Source of the DNA: Flavobacteriales bacterium UBA7612 | Lineage (GTDB): Bacteria; Bacteroidota; Bacteroidia; Flavobacteriales; Weeksellaceae | Assembly: GCA_002484335.1 (NCBI GenBank) | Contig: DLJQ01000024.1 | Span: 52,194 to 74,126, forward strand | Length of the DNA stretch: 21,933 nucleotides | Reading direction: 5' to 3' | Part shown: one piece after another, positions 1 to 8,797 of the stretch | How the letters are laid out: each line of letters opens with the position of its first letter | How positions within the stretch are numbered: position 1 is the stretch's first letter | Notes under the pieces: generated by a model | The model's database searches: none | Told to the model about the DNA's origin: nothing | What the model saw: the letters and a program-made list of their open reading frames with translations, nothing else | Made by a program: the position numbers and the translations under genes

Positions 1-28
1 AACTGAGTTACGTTTTTTTATGAAATGA

Positions 29-2806
29 TTATTTTTTAATCAGTTTTGTACTCGATTTACCTTTTTCTGTAGAGAAAACAACTAAATATATTCCTTTATT
101 TAAAGATTGAATATCAAAAGAGTGATTTGATTTATAATAACCTTTAAATTCTTTAATTAATTTTCCTGATACATCATAAATTTTGATATTATTAGTAATA
201 GTATTCAGACTAAAATAATCTTTTGTAGGATTTGGAGTTATACTAATTTTAAAATCTTTGATAGTATTTTCTTCCGTTTTTAAAGAAGTTTTTTTATTTC
301 CTAAAATTCTAAATTCACCAGGATTTAATGAAATTACATAAGATGAATTTGCACTTGTTGGGTTAATAACTGTTTCATCCAATAAATTATACCAACTACC
401 TAAGTAAGGAAATAATGGTGCAATATTCTGAGTTGTAGTTTCAAAATTCGCAATCACTATAACATCTTTAAGTTCAGAATCTTTTAAGTTATCATTTTTG
501 ATATGAATTCTAGGTTTTAAATCTCCAGAAGATATTGTATAAGTATCCGTATCAAAAACCTTATTATTCAATCTTAATTCAATAATTTTAGACCAAATTT
601 CATAGACACTTTTTCTATTTATATCTTTTGTATATCCTATTTCGGACGGGATTGGTTTAGGGTCAGTTCTACATCCATCATTTATAGTCTCATCATTACA
701 ATAGTTTATTGAATATTCATATCCTAATTCTCCAAATTGCCACAACATTTTAGGACCAGGAATAGTAAATAGAACAGCTCCTAATGCTTTTTGTCTTTCT
801 AGAGAAGTGTTTAAATCTTTTACACTGTAAGAATTATTAGAAGCTCCCCATTGTAGGTTTTTATACATTATACGTTCTTCATCATGACTTTCGGCATAAC
901 CAACTAAATGCTTTTTATTAAATCCTTTTACTGTATGATTTAACCAATTGAAATTGCTATCAGAACTATATCCCATTGTATTCTGATTGAAATTGTTTGT
1001 CGCTTTTCCCCAAAGCATTATTCCTTTTCCTTCGTCTATTCTATAGTTTGCCCATTCTGTTTCTTCTTGTGCAGAACCATTGTTTCCTAAATGTTCGAAA
1101 ATAACATAAGATTTGGGATCTATTGACCATTGATAATCTGCATATTGTTTTAATATTTGTACACGGTCTGAATGATAGTCGTTTGTACAATTTTCATCAG
1201 ACGGAGAACATTCTTGTGTAAAACCTTTTGTTAGATCCCAACGAATTCCATCAATATTAAATTTATTAATCCAATGCTCTATAGTTCTATTTACATAATA
1301 TTGTGTAGGAGATAGTTGATGATTCATGTCATAACCTACATTATAAGTATGTTTAGCTTCTTGATTAAGATATGGATTTTTATCTGTAGGTTCTCCGTAA
1401 CCATCTCCATCAGGATCGTTCATCCACATTCTTACTAATGGAGATCTACCAAAAACGTGATTTAAAGCTATATCTAAAATAACTGATATTCCATTTTGGT
1501 GACATAAATCAATAAATTCTTTCATTTTAGATGCTGGTCCATAAGCTTTGTCTAATGCTAAATGATAAGATGTATTATATCCCCAAGAAATATTACCTTC
1601 AAATTCCATAACAGGCAAAATTTCAATAGCATTTACATTTAATTTTTTAAAATAATCAAAATCATTAATTAAAGATTCCCATGTTTTAGAAGTATTAAAA
1701 TCTCGAATTAATAATTCATAAATAATTAAATTTTCTTTATTAGGTCTATTAAAATTAGTAGTTTTCCAGTTGTATTTATTTTGATTTGTTTGTAATACAG
1801 AAACTTCAAATTCTTGACCATTAGGATAAATAGGCATATTAGGATATGTTTCTTCATTTATATATTGGTCATCATAAGGAGACAAAATTAATGTAGAATA
1901 TGGATCTGCAGTTTTTATACCATCACTTGTTCTGTACTGAAATGTATAAATATCATTTGCTTTTAAATTGTTTATCTCTAACCAATATAAATCTTTATTA
2001 GTGGTATCTCTATTCATGACATAGTTATCTGATATTTTCCAATCATTAAAAGAACCAATAACATGAATAAATTCTTTTTGTGGTGCATATAAAACTAAAT
2101 ATGCTTTTGTAGGATCATTTTCTATATAATTTATTCCTTGTTTTAGAAGACTTGGAATAGCGATATCCTTTACTGTAGGTTTGATATGTACTTGGAATGA
2201 TTTTGAAATAACCTGTCCATCATTTTCTGCTTTTAAAATATATTGCTGATTATTTGTAATGGTATAATTTTTATTAAAAACAGAAGATGAGGTTACGTTT
2301 TCTATTTCTACACCATTTGCCGTTAATGACCAATTTGCACTTTTAGTAGTAGTTGCATTAATTTTAAATTCTGAACCAGATGAAAGGTTTGTAATACTAT
2401 TTTCTGAAGGCTGGTCTAATGTCATTCGAAATGAACCTACATCTATTTTAAAATTTTCTGTTTGTTGTTTTCCATCTTCGCTTCTAAAAACAACATTAAT
2501 AGCTGTGATATTTTTAGAAGAGTTCGACGAATAAAATTGATAAATAGAAGAAGGTATCTCTAATTTATATGTAGTATTAGAAATAAATTTTAATTGAGGT
2601 TGATTAGTATTATCTCCCCAATTTCCAATTGTATTTTGCCATTCTACGCCATCTATTGTAATTCCAGTATGTGCATAAATATTACCAGAATAGTTTTCTA
2701 ATCCAGTTCCATTTTTATCAAAAAAAATAGTCGCAGGTAAGTTCTGTTCTAATATAGTAGGAATAGTACTAATTTGTGCTCTTATATAAATTATAAAAAG
2801 CAACAT
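29..2806 (-). CDS. Secreted GH13 alpha-amylase with T9SS C-terminal domain
   Basis: This is a predicted extracellular alpha-amylase/pullulanase-type enzyme acting on alpha-1,4 glucans. Numbered from the ATG at 2806 (925 aa): residues about 25-130 look like a beta-sandwich starch-binding-type domain, about 232-330 a CBM48/isoamylase-N-like domain (HVIGSFNDW), and about 355-790 the GH13 barrel. Its conserved regions are DIALNH (445-450), GIRWD with nucleophile D524, FEH with acid E571, and SHDEE with D642. Residues 852-925 (ITPNPTKDYF to the terminal KLIKK) match the sorting domain of type IX secretion substrates. The start is uncertain. MLLFIIYIRAQ lacks the basic n-region of a signal peptide, and an upstream ATG at 2831 is out of frame by one base in an A8 tract; with A7 it would give a normal Sec signal peptide. 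It is the last gene of the minus-strand susCDE unit and lies behind a terminator-like hairpin. The GH13 family is certain; exact bond specificity is not. Confidence 0.9.
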   Translation of the reverse strand: MLLFIIYIRAQISTIPTILEQNLPATIFFDKNGTGLENYSGNIYAHTGITIDGVEWQNTIGNWGDNTNQPQLKFISNTTYKLEIPSSIYQFYSSNSSKNITAINVVFRSEDGKQQTENFKIDVGSFRMTLDQPSENSITNLSSGSEFKINATTTKSANWSLTANGVEIENVTSSSVFNKNYTITNNQQYILKAENDGQVISKSFQVHIKPTVKDIAIPSLLKQGINYIENDPTKAYLVLYAPQKEFIHVIGSFNDWKISDNYVMNRDTTNKDLYWLEINNLKANDIYTFQYRTSDGIKTADPYSTLILSPYDDQYINEETYPNMPIYPNGQEFEVSVLQTNQNKYNWKTTNFNRPNKENLIIYELLIRDFNTSKTWESLINDFDYFKKLNVNAIEILPVMEFEGNISWGYNTSYHLALDKAYGPASKMKEFIDLCHQNGISVILDIALNHVFGRSPLVRMWMNDPDGDGYGEPTDKNPYLNQEAKHTYNVGYDMNHQLSPTQYYVNRTIEHWINKFNIDGIRWDLTKGFTQECSPSDENCTNDYHSDRVQILKQYADYQWSIDPKSYVIFEHLGNNGSAQEETEWANYRIDEGKGIMLWGKATNNFNQNTMGYSSDSNFNWLNHTVKGFNKKHLVGYAESHDEERIMYKNLQWGASNNSYSVKDLNTSLERQKALGAVLFTIPGPKMLWQFGELGYEYSINYCNDETINDGCRTDPKPIPSEIGYTKDINRKSVYEIWSKIIELRLNNKVFDTDTYTISSGDLKPRIHIKNDNLKDSELKDVIVIANFETTTQNIAPLFPYLGSWYNLLDETVINPTSANSSYVISLNPGEFRILGNKKTSLKTEENTIKDFKISITPNPTKDYFSLNTITNNIKIYDVSGKLIKEFKGYYKSNHSFDIQSLNKGIYLVVFSTEKGKSSTKLIKK

Positions 2807-2820
2807 AATAATAGATAAAG

Positions 2821-2831
2821 TTTTTTTTCAT
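2821..2831 (-). other. A8 homopolymer after an out-of-frame ATG at the amylase start
   Basis: On the minus strand an ATG (2831-2829) is followed by eight A (2828-2821). Read as given, this frame ends after about 20 codons. With seven A it runs straight into the amylase frame and encodes MKKTLSIIMLLFIIYIRAQ, a textbook Sec signal peptide with an A-Q cleavage site. The tract is therefore a sequencing error, a natural frameshift, or a slippage/phase-variable site. Confidence 0.75.
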
Positions 2832-2848
2832 TTTGTGTGTGATTTAAA

Positions 2849-2882
2849 AAAAGCCATTAAAAAATAAATTTTAATGGCTTTT
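2849..2882 (-). terminator. Intrinsic terminator-like hairpin after susE
   Basis: Perfect 14-bp arms, AAAAGCCATTAAAA (2849-2862) and TTTTAATGGCTTTT (2869-2882), flank a 6-base loop. On the minus strand the stem ends in a T-rich tract (2852-2846), as in an intrinsic terminator. It lies between the susE stop and the amylase start, so it may end most susCDE transcripts and let only a fraction continue. The stem is mostly A-T, so strength is uncertain. Confidence 0.7.
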
Positions 2883-2910
2883 ATGATTATGTGATTTTTT
2901 ATTATGAAAA

Positions 2911-4017
2911 TTATAACCCTTCTAATTCTGTTATACCATCATAATTAATTTTTACTTTTATAGTAGTCTCTTTTGAACTAACCTTAAAGTTTGGTCCTCC
3001 ACTATCATAAGCTGTGTATGGAGAACTATCTCCGATATTGAATTTCCAATCTTCATTATAGATTTTATTTCCAGAATTTTTTGATCTAAATTTTAATTCA
3101 CCACTTTTCAAATTAGTTGTTAATTCAAAAACATTATCAGTAAAATTATAGTTTAAAGCAGTTTCATTGTCCCATCCGTTAGGTGTTGCATCACCTATAA
3201 TTCCCCAATTCATTTTTACATATTTATATGTAAGCTTATCTATATCAACTTGTACGTAATATAGACCATCACCTTCTGTTTCTGCGATTTTCACATCTCC
3301 AGAAGAACCAGAATTTTCTAGCTGACCATTCTGAGCTCCATTAGAAGTACCATAGTTATCAGGATTAAAGTCTGTTGTTTGTCCTATAAATTTAATTCCA
3401 TCATTTTGACCTACTTTAACATAAGCTTCAAATACTTTTTTAGTGCCATCTCCTATGTATCTCATTTTAAGACCATCTCCAGCATTCCAGTTATTTTTAC
3501 CATAGTAACTTTGTACACCACCAACTAAATATAAAACAGGATCTCCTTTAGGTTTATACGTAGTAACGTTAATTGATACAACATCAGAAATTAATACTTC
3601 TGATTCGTGAGTACCAATTGATGAAATAACTCGATATTCTAAATCTTCTGCAGTACCAGGAATTAATCCTAAAGTTGTTGCTACGTTATTTAATTCTTTA
3701 ACAGTAATGTCATATACAGTTTCAGATATAGTTGCAATTGATTTAGGTTCTTTGAAATTATTTCCTTTTTTATCTAATTGTAACTCGTATTTAGGAACTG
3801 TTGCTATACCATAATCTGCGGCAGACCATTTAAATGAAATAGCAGTTTCTGTTGCATTTTCTTCCGATAGAATAATTGGATCAGAATTTGTAATTTCAAT
3901 TTTAGGGGCAATAAATGTAGATGGATTAACTTTTAATAAATCTTCATCATCATTACATGAACTTAGTGCAAATACACTTGCACAAGCTAACGAAATATAT
4001 TTAATTAATTTTCTCAT
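2911..4017 (-). CDS. susE: SusE-type starch-binding surface lipoprotein
   Basis: This is a predicted outer-membrane, surface-exposed lipoprotein of 368 aa that binds starch or maltodextrin without cutting it. The lipobox LSSC places the lipidated cysteine at residue 21. The following NDDED is acidic, as in the lipoprotein export signals that send Bacteroidota lipoproteins to the cell surface. Residues about 35-155 resemble the SusE N-terminal domain (APKIEITNSD, then WSAADYG and YELQLDKKG). Two further beta-sandwich repeats follow, at about 160-265 (LYLVGGVQSYYG, KFIGQTTDFNPDNYG) and 270-360 (WGIIGDATPNGWD, LKFRSKNSG), like the tandem binding modules of SusE/SusF. The start codon is one base past the susD stop, so the two are probably translationally coupled. 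There is no separate susF. Assignment rests on family features and gene order. Confidence 0.88.
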   Translation of the reverse strand: MRKLIKYISLACASVFALSSCNDDEDLLKVNPSTFIAPKIEITNSDPIILSEENATETAISFKWSAADYGIATVPKYELQLDKKGNNFKEPKSIATISETVYDITVKELNNVATTLGLIPGTAEDLEYRVISSIGTHESEVLISDVVSINVTTYKPKGDPVLYLVGGVQSYYGKNNWNAGDGLKMRYIGDGTKKVFEAYVKVGQNDGIKFIGQTTDFNPDNYGTSNGAQNGQLENSGSSGDVKIAETEGDGLYYVQVDIDKLTYKYVKMNWGIIGDATPNGWDNETALNYNFTDNVFELTTNLKSGELKFRSKNSGNKIYNEDWKFNIGDSSPYTAYDSGGPNFKVSSKETTIKVKINYDGITELEGL

Positions 4018-4018
4018 C

Positions 4019-5644
4019 TTAGTAACCTGGATTTTGATTTAGATTAGGGTTAATTACAATAATATTGTTTGGAATAGGGAATAGTGCTCTTGTAGCTGGA
4101 ACTGATGTCCCATTTTGAGCTCCACCTTTAAATGGCCAATTGTAATTTGATGTATACTTGTTAAAACGAATCAAATCTGTACGACGAGTACCTTCCCAAT
4201 ACATTTCTCTTGCTCTCTCATCTAAAATGAAATCTAAATTTAATTGAGAGTCTGTAATGTTTCCACTTGTATTTCCGTATGCTCTAGTGCGTAATTCGTT
4301 AATTAAACTTAGAGCAGTAGCTCTGTCTCCTCCAGCTCCACCTCTTAGAACAGCTTCTGCATAATTTAGGTAAACTTCAGCTAAACGAATGACTGGTATA
4401 TCTGTGTCAACATATTCTCCAGTAGCATCTCTTGTTGCAGCACCATCAGCTCTTTTATTAGACCATTTAGCGACAGCATAACCATCTGTAAATGTACCTA
4501 CATTATTTATTTCGAAAGATTGACCATCTGTAAAAAACATTGCTCTTTTATCTTTCCAAGCTGTTGGCTCTCCATTTTGATTTGTAGCAGAAATAGAACT
4601 AGAAAATTGTTCTACAAGGGCTTTTGTTGTACGAGGACCTCCCCAACCACCATTCACACCAAAGTCAGGAGCTTTCATATTTCCTCCAATAGAAGCTTTT
4701 ACTATAAATGTAGATCCACCGTATGTACGAGAATTAGCACCATCAAAATTTAAAGTAAAAATAGCTTCATCTTGTGCTCCATTTGTATCATTATCCGCTA
4801 AAAATAATTCATCATAAGCAGAACCATTTTTATTAGTATCATTCGTATTTATTTTATATGGAGACTGCATAGCTAATTTAGCATATGTAATAGCTTCAGT
4901 ATACTTAGCTTCACCAATCCAAGTTTCAGCATTCAGATATAAACGTGCTAATAATGCTTCGGCTGCGACTTTGTCTACACGACCATATTCATTTCCTTTA
5001 CCTGTTTTTAGTTCTTCTTCAATTGCTTTTAACTCATTTTCAACAAAATTGAATATTTCTTTACGATTACTCTGTTGTGGTAATTCTGATGAAATTTTTG
5101 TGACTAAAGGAACATTTCCATAAAGATCTATAAGATTATAATAAGCATAAGCACGAATAAAGCGAGCTTCGGCTATATAGCTTTTTACTTCTTGATCTGT
5201 TTCAGCTAATTTTTCAGCATTTACAATAAATGAATTAGAAAAAGAAACTGTTTGAGCTAAACGATAATACATAGCTTGTATAAAAGTATTATTAGAACCC
5301 CAAGATATATCATGTAAATTAGGAATTCCTGGATCTCCCCATCCTATTATAGCTTGGTCTGTAGTTAATTCGTTTAAATAAAATAATAAACGCGAATATT
5401 GAGACGTTCCTTCATCTATTCCTTGTATATCACCTTGCCCATCTGGTCCTTTTTGACCTGTTAAAGCTAAAGAAGCATATACTTTTGCTAAAGCTAATTT
5501 AGCAGAAGAAGGATCCTTGAATACATCAAATTCTGTATAAGTATTAGGATCGTTTGGCATTAAGTCTAAGTCATCATGACAAGAAGAAAGAGAAAATGCT
5601 AAAATAGTTGCAACTATATATTTAGATATTGTATTTTTTTTCAT
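4019..5644 (-). CDS. susD: SusD/RagB-family starch-binding lipoprotein
   Basis: This 541-aa protein is the surface lipoprotein partner of SusC; SusD proteins act as a lid over the transporter and deliver captured oligosaccharides. A lipobox SLSSC puts the lipidated cysteine at residue 22, followed by HDDLD, an acidic surface-export signal. The N-terminus continues with the SusD-typical LMPNDPNTYTEFDVFKD. The helical repeats (RFIRAYAYYNLIDLYGNVPLV, read as two overlapping blocks) and the C-terminal block IRLAEVYLNYAEA with LDFILDERAREMYWEGTRR are hallmarks of the family. It starts 10 bases after the susC stop and ends one base before susE, so it belongs to a susCDE operon. The substrate is inferred as starch/maltodextrin from the neighbouring amylases, maltose phosphorylase and GH97 enzyme. 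Confidence 0.95.
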   Translation of the reverse strand: MKKNTISKYIVATILAFSLSSCHDDLDLMPNDPNTYTEFDVFKDPSSAKLALAKVYASLALTGQKGPDGQGDIQGIDEGTSQYSRLLFYLNELTTDQAIIGWGDPGIPNLHDISWGSNNTFIQAMYYRLAQTVSFSNSFIVNAEKLAETDQEVKSYIAEARFIRAYAYYNLIDLYGNVPLVTKISSELPQQSNRKEIFNFVENELKAIEEELKTGKGNEYGRVDKVAAEALLARLYLNAETWIGEAKYTEAITYAKLAMQSPYKINTNDTNKNGSAYDELFLADNDTNGAQDEAIFTLNFDGANSRTYGGSTFIVKASIGGNMKAPDFGVNGGWGGPRTTKALVEQFSSSISATNQNGEPTAWKDKRAMFFTDGQSFEINNVGTFTDGYAVAKWSNKRADGAATRDATGEYVDTDIPVIRLAEVYLNYAEAVLRGGAGGDRATALSLINELRTRAYGNTSGNITDSQLNLDFILDERAREMYWEGTRRTDLIRFNKYTSNYNWPFKGGAQNGTSVPATRALFPIPNNIIVINPNLNQNPGY

Positions 5645-5654
5645 TTTTAATCAA

Positions 5655-8573
5655 TTAAAAATTAACATTAAGACCAAATACATACGTTCTAGGTCTTGGA
5701 TAAAAATTATTATCAATTCCTCTGTACATTTCAGGATCTAATCCACTATAATTTGTGAAAACAGCTACGTTTTGTACTGCTCCATAAAAGCGTACATCCA
5801 TTCCTTTTATAGCTTGTTTTAGATTGTACCCTAATGTAATATTATCAATACGGAAGAAAGATGCATCTTCTATAAAGTGATCGCTCAATAGATTTGTTTC
5901 AGTAATATTTGTAAATCCTGTTTTATAATAATCAGTATGTACATTCGTTAAGAAATTTTGACCATTTCCTGTTGCTTTTCTACTATATCCTTTTGAAGAG
6001 GCTACATTATTGTAAGCATAGTTACCTAAGCTAACACGTGCAGTAGCAGATAAATCCCAATTTTTATATCTAAAACTAGTATTTAATCCCATTGTGACTT
6101 TAGCAAAAGGACTTTTATGGATGTATCTATCTTTTTCGTTTATTATACCATCACCGTTCAAATCTTCGTATGCACCTTCAATAGGTTTTCCATTAGCATC
6201 ATATATTTGTTTGTAAACATAGAAACTAAAAGGCGCTTCTCCTTCTCTTTGGATTTGAATATTATTTCCTGTTCCTCCATCAATACCTCCAGTCAAATTA
6301 TCAGTTGGTAGTTTGGTGATTTTATTATCATTAAATGCAATGTTGTAACCAAATGACCAATCAAAATCTTTTGATTTAACGATATCTGAATTAATACTAA
6401 ATTCAATTCCTTTGTTTTCCATATCACCGATATTTTTATCGATCATATTTCCAAAATTAGTAAACGGATCTACATAAACACTAGCTATTAAATCCTTTGT
6501 TTTTTTACTATAAACATCTACTGTACCATAAATTCTATTTTTAAATAAAGAGTAATCTAATCCAATATTGAATGTATTAGAAACTTCCCATTTCAAATCT
6601 CCATTAAAAGGCTGTGGACGGTAAGTTTGGTAAAATGTAGAACCAAATTGATAATTTGCAGTAGCTTGTGAAATTTGATAACGTGTTAAATATTGAAAGT
6701 TATTTAAACCAGCTACATTACCAACTTGTCCATAACCTACACGGAATTTAAGATCATTTACAACTGTACTTCCTTTCAAAAATTCTTCTTTTGAAATGTT
6801 CCAAGCAAATGCTGCAGAAGGGAAATACCCCCACTGATTATCTTTTTTGAATTTTGAAGAAGCATCAGCTCTCATTGTAGCTGTTAAAATATACTTGTTA
6901 TCAAAACTATAATTTAAACGTCCGTAATATGATAATAAAGTACTTTGATCTCTAGAATAAAACTCATATTGTTCTGCATTTTGTTCTTTTAATAGACCGT
7001 CAAAATTATATTGATACGTATTAAAATATTGATAACTATATCCTCCCATAACTTTTACATTATGTTTTCCGAAGTCTTTATCAAAAGTTAAATATGCATC
7101 AAATAATTTATTATAAAACTCATTATTAAACGATGTTTTAGAACCATTCCAATTAGCTAATTGACTAGGTAAATTAGCAGATTTTATTTTACGACCATTA
7201 GAATTTGATATATCGTATCCAACATTTACAGTTGCAGTAACAGAAGGTAAAAAATGTAGATTATAATCTACTTTAGCATTACCAACAAAACGTCGTATTT
7301 CTGATGTGTCATCAACTTCATTGATTAATGCAACAGGATTGACAGGGGCTAAATTATGTTTTACAGCTCCATCCATCCATGTATGATAGCCACCAAAAAT
7401 ATTAGCTCCAGAATATACTGGTTGTGTAGGATCATATTCCAATGCAGAACTTATTGCATCTCTATTTGCAAATTGATTTTCGATATAAGAACCACGAGCA
7501 TTAATTTCAAAACGTAAATGTTTATCTAATAGAGTAGGATTCAAATTCATCGACAAAGTTGTACGATTGATATTATCTCCTCTTAATATACCATCTTGAT
7601 TTGTATTAGAAACAGAAAATCGAGATGGCATATTACCACCAATATTTCCTGTAGCACTAAAATTATGGTCAAAACCAGCAGCTGTTTTGTATATTTTTCT
7701 TTGCCAATCTGTATTTGCATTTCCTAATCTAGCAATTTCAGCTGTAGTACCAACTTGGTTTACTAGTTCACGAAATTGATTTGCATTCATCATATCAATA
7801 TATCCTTCAGGTTGATAAATTGATGTCGTTGAATTATAACTATATCTAAAACCTTTTCCTTTTCCTTTCTTTGTTGTTACTAATACAACACCATTTGCAG
7901 CACGAGAACCATAAATAGCTGTAGCAGAAGCATCCTTTAATATTGTCATTGTTTCAATATCATTTGGATTCAAGAAATCAATAGGGTTACGAGAACCTCC
8001 AACGTTTGTATCTGCTAACGGAACTCCATCAACTACATACAACGGTTGTGCATTTAATGATAAAGAACTATTTCCTCTAATTAAAATATTTTGTCCATCA
8101 CCAGGAGCACCTCCAGCAGATGTCACTACAACACCAGCAATTTTACCAGTAACTAATTCTTGAGCTGAAGTAATAGAACCTTTGTTGAAGTCTTTGGAAT
8201 TTAACTGATTAACAGAACCCGTTATGTCTTCTTTTTTTGATGTACCATAACCAATAACAACGACTTCTTTTAAGTTTTCTGTCGTTTTAGACATTCTAAG
8301 TTGTAATTGAGTTTGTCCTGCGTATGTTATTTCTTGCTCATCAAAACCAAAGTAACTGATTGTGATGATATCTCCGTCATTTGCTTCTAATATAAAATTA
8401 CCTTGATCATCAGAAACAGTAGATTCTCCTGATGTGATATTTGTAATATCAGCACCAGCTAAAATTGCATTGTTTGTACTGTCATAAACAGTCCCTTTAA
8501 CCGCTTCTTGAGCAGATAAAATAGCTGGACTAGAAAGTACTAATGCAAGAAGAGTTTGTTTAAAAATCCTCAT
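5655..8573 (-). CDS. susC: SusC/RagA-family TonB-dependent outer-membrane transporter
   Basis: This 972-aa protein is the TonB-dependent outer-membrane channel that imports maltodextrins together with SusD. A Sec signal peptide ends at about LSAQE (cleavage near residue 21). It is followed by a carboxypeptidase-D-regulatory-like domain (about 23-95, VKGTVYDSTNNAILAGADI), a TonB-box-like EVVVIGYG (103-110) and the plug (about 110-240: PLYVVDGVPL, IETMTILKDASATAIYGSRA, NGVVLVTTKKGKGKG). The rest is a beta-barrel that ends in aromatic-rich RPRTYVFGLNVNF, as expected for barrel insertion. No N-terminal STN domain is seen, so anti-sigma signalling is not expected. It is the first gene of the minus-strand operon. 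A TAnnTTTG promoter box lies 55 bases upstream of its start and a LacI-type palindrome lies further upstream, pointing to control by the divergent regulator. Confidence 0.96.
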   Translation of the reverse strand: MRIFKQTLLALVLSSPAILSAQEAVKGTVYDSTNNAILAGADITNITSGESTVSDDQGNFILEANDGDIITISYFGFDEQEITYAGQTQLQLRMSKTTENLKEVVVIGYGTSKKEDITGSVNQLNSKDFNKGSITSAQELVTGKIAGVVVTSAGGAPGDGQNILIRGNSSLSLNAQPLYVVDGVPLADTNVGGSRNPIDFLNPNDIETMTILKDASATAIYGSRAANGVVLVTTKKGKGKGFRYSYNSTTSIYQPEGYIDMMNANQFRELVNQVGTTAEIARLGNANTDWQRKIYKTAAGFDHNFSATGNIGGNMPSRFSVSNTNQDGILRGDNINRTTLSMNLNPTLLDKHLRFEINARGSYIENQFANRDAISSALEYDPTQPVYSGANIFGGYHTWMDGAVKHNLAPVNPVALINEVDDTSEIRRFVGNAKVDYNLHFLPSVTATVNVGYDISNSNGRKIKSANLPSQLANWNGSKTSFNNEFYNKLFDAYLTFDKDFGKHNVKVMGGYSYQYFNTYQYNFDGLLKEQNAEQYEFYSRDQSTLLSYYGRLNYSFDNKYILTATMRADASSKFKKDNQWGYFPSAAFAWNISKEEFLKGSTVVNDLKFRVGYGQVGNVAGLNNFQYLTRYQISQATANYQFGSTFYQTYRPQPFNGDLKWEVSNTFNIGLDYSLFKNRIYGTVDVYSKKTKDLIASVYVDPFTNFGNMIDKNIGDMENKGIEFSINSDIVKSKDFDWSFGYNIAFNDNKITKLPTDNLTGGIDGGTGNNIQIQREGEAPFSFYVYKQIYDANGKPIEGAYEDLNGDGIINEKDRYIHKSPFAKVTMGLNTSFRYKNWDLSATARVSLGNYAYNNVASSKGYSRKATGNGQNFLTNVHTDYYKTGFTNITETNLLSDHFIEDASFFRIDNITLGYNLKQAIKGMDVRFYGAVQNVAVFTNYSGLDPEMYRGIDNNFYPRPRTYVFGLNVNF

Positions 8574-8586
8574 ATTTTTTCATGTT

Positions 8587-8616
8587 TTGTTTCGTTAATT
8601 TTAATCTATATTTTTA
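8587..8616 (+). promoter_or_regulatory. Possible plus-strand promoter toward the lacI-type gene
   Basis: A TTG (8587-8589) is followed 19 bases later by TATTTTTA (8609-8616), seven of eight matches to the Bacteroidota TAnnTTTG box. The 15-mer ATATTTTTACTTCTC around it (8608-8622) recurs exactly upstream of the MFS gene (9897-9911). If used, it would give the regulator a leader of about 175 bases that crosses the operator at 8682. AT-rich sequence makes chance matches common. Confidence 0.3.
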
Positions 8617-8627
8617 CTTCTCGATTT

Positions 8628-8635
8628 CAAATGTA
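8628..8635 (-). promoter_or_regulatory. susC: Promoter -7 box for susC
   Basis: The minus strand reads TACATTTG, a full match to the Bacteroidota -7 consensus TAnnTTTG. It lies 55 bases before the susC start, giving an expected leader of about 45-50 bases. No clear -33 TTG lies at the usual distance, which fits a promoter that needs an activator or is weak without one. Confidence 0.55.
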
Positions 8636-8681
8636 TGTTGTTTATTTTATTTATTGTGTACTAAAGACACCTTTGGGTTAG

Positions 8682-8697
8682 ACGAAAACGTTTGCGT
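8682..8697. promoter_or_regulatory. LacI-type operator palindrome
   Basis: The sequence ACGAAAACGTTTGCGT is a palindrome with 14 of 16 symmetric positions, built on AAACGTTT with a central CpG, the classic core of LacI-family operators. It lies in the divergent gap between susC and the LacI-family gene, about 46 bases upstream of the susC -7 box and about 100 bases before the regulator start. Binding by the adjacent regulator is inferred. Confidence 0.6.
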
Positions 8698-8797
8698 GTT
8701 AATAAATAATTAAATTATCTATTTTTATGTGGTAGTTTTTAATAAAAAATACGGAAATTAGTAAATCAATATTAGTCATTTGAGTAATTAGAAGATC

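Noticed and set aside
4520..4753. Open frame of 77 codons on the plus strand inside susD.
   Set aside because: It is antisense to a well-supported gene, has no recognisable domain and has the composition of a shadow frame. The same holds for other short antisense frames, for example 15317-15499, 17032-17310 and 20874-21074.
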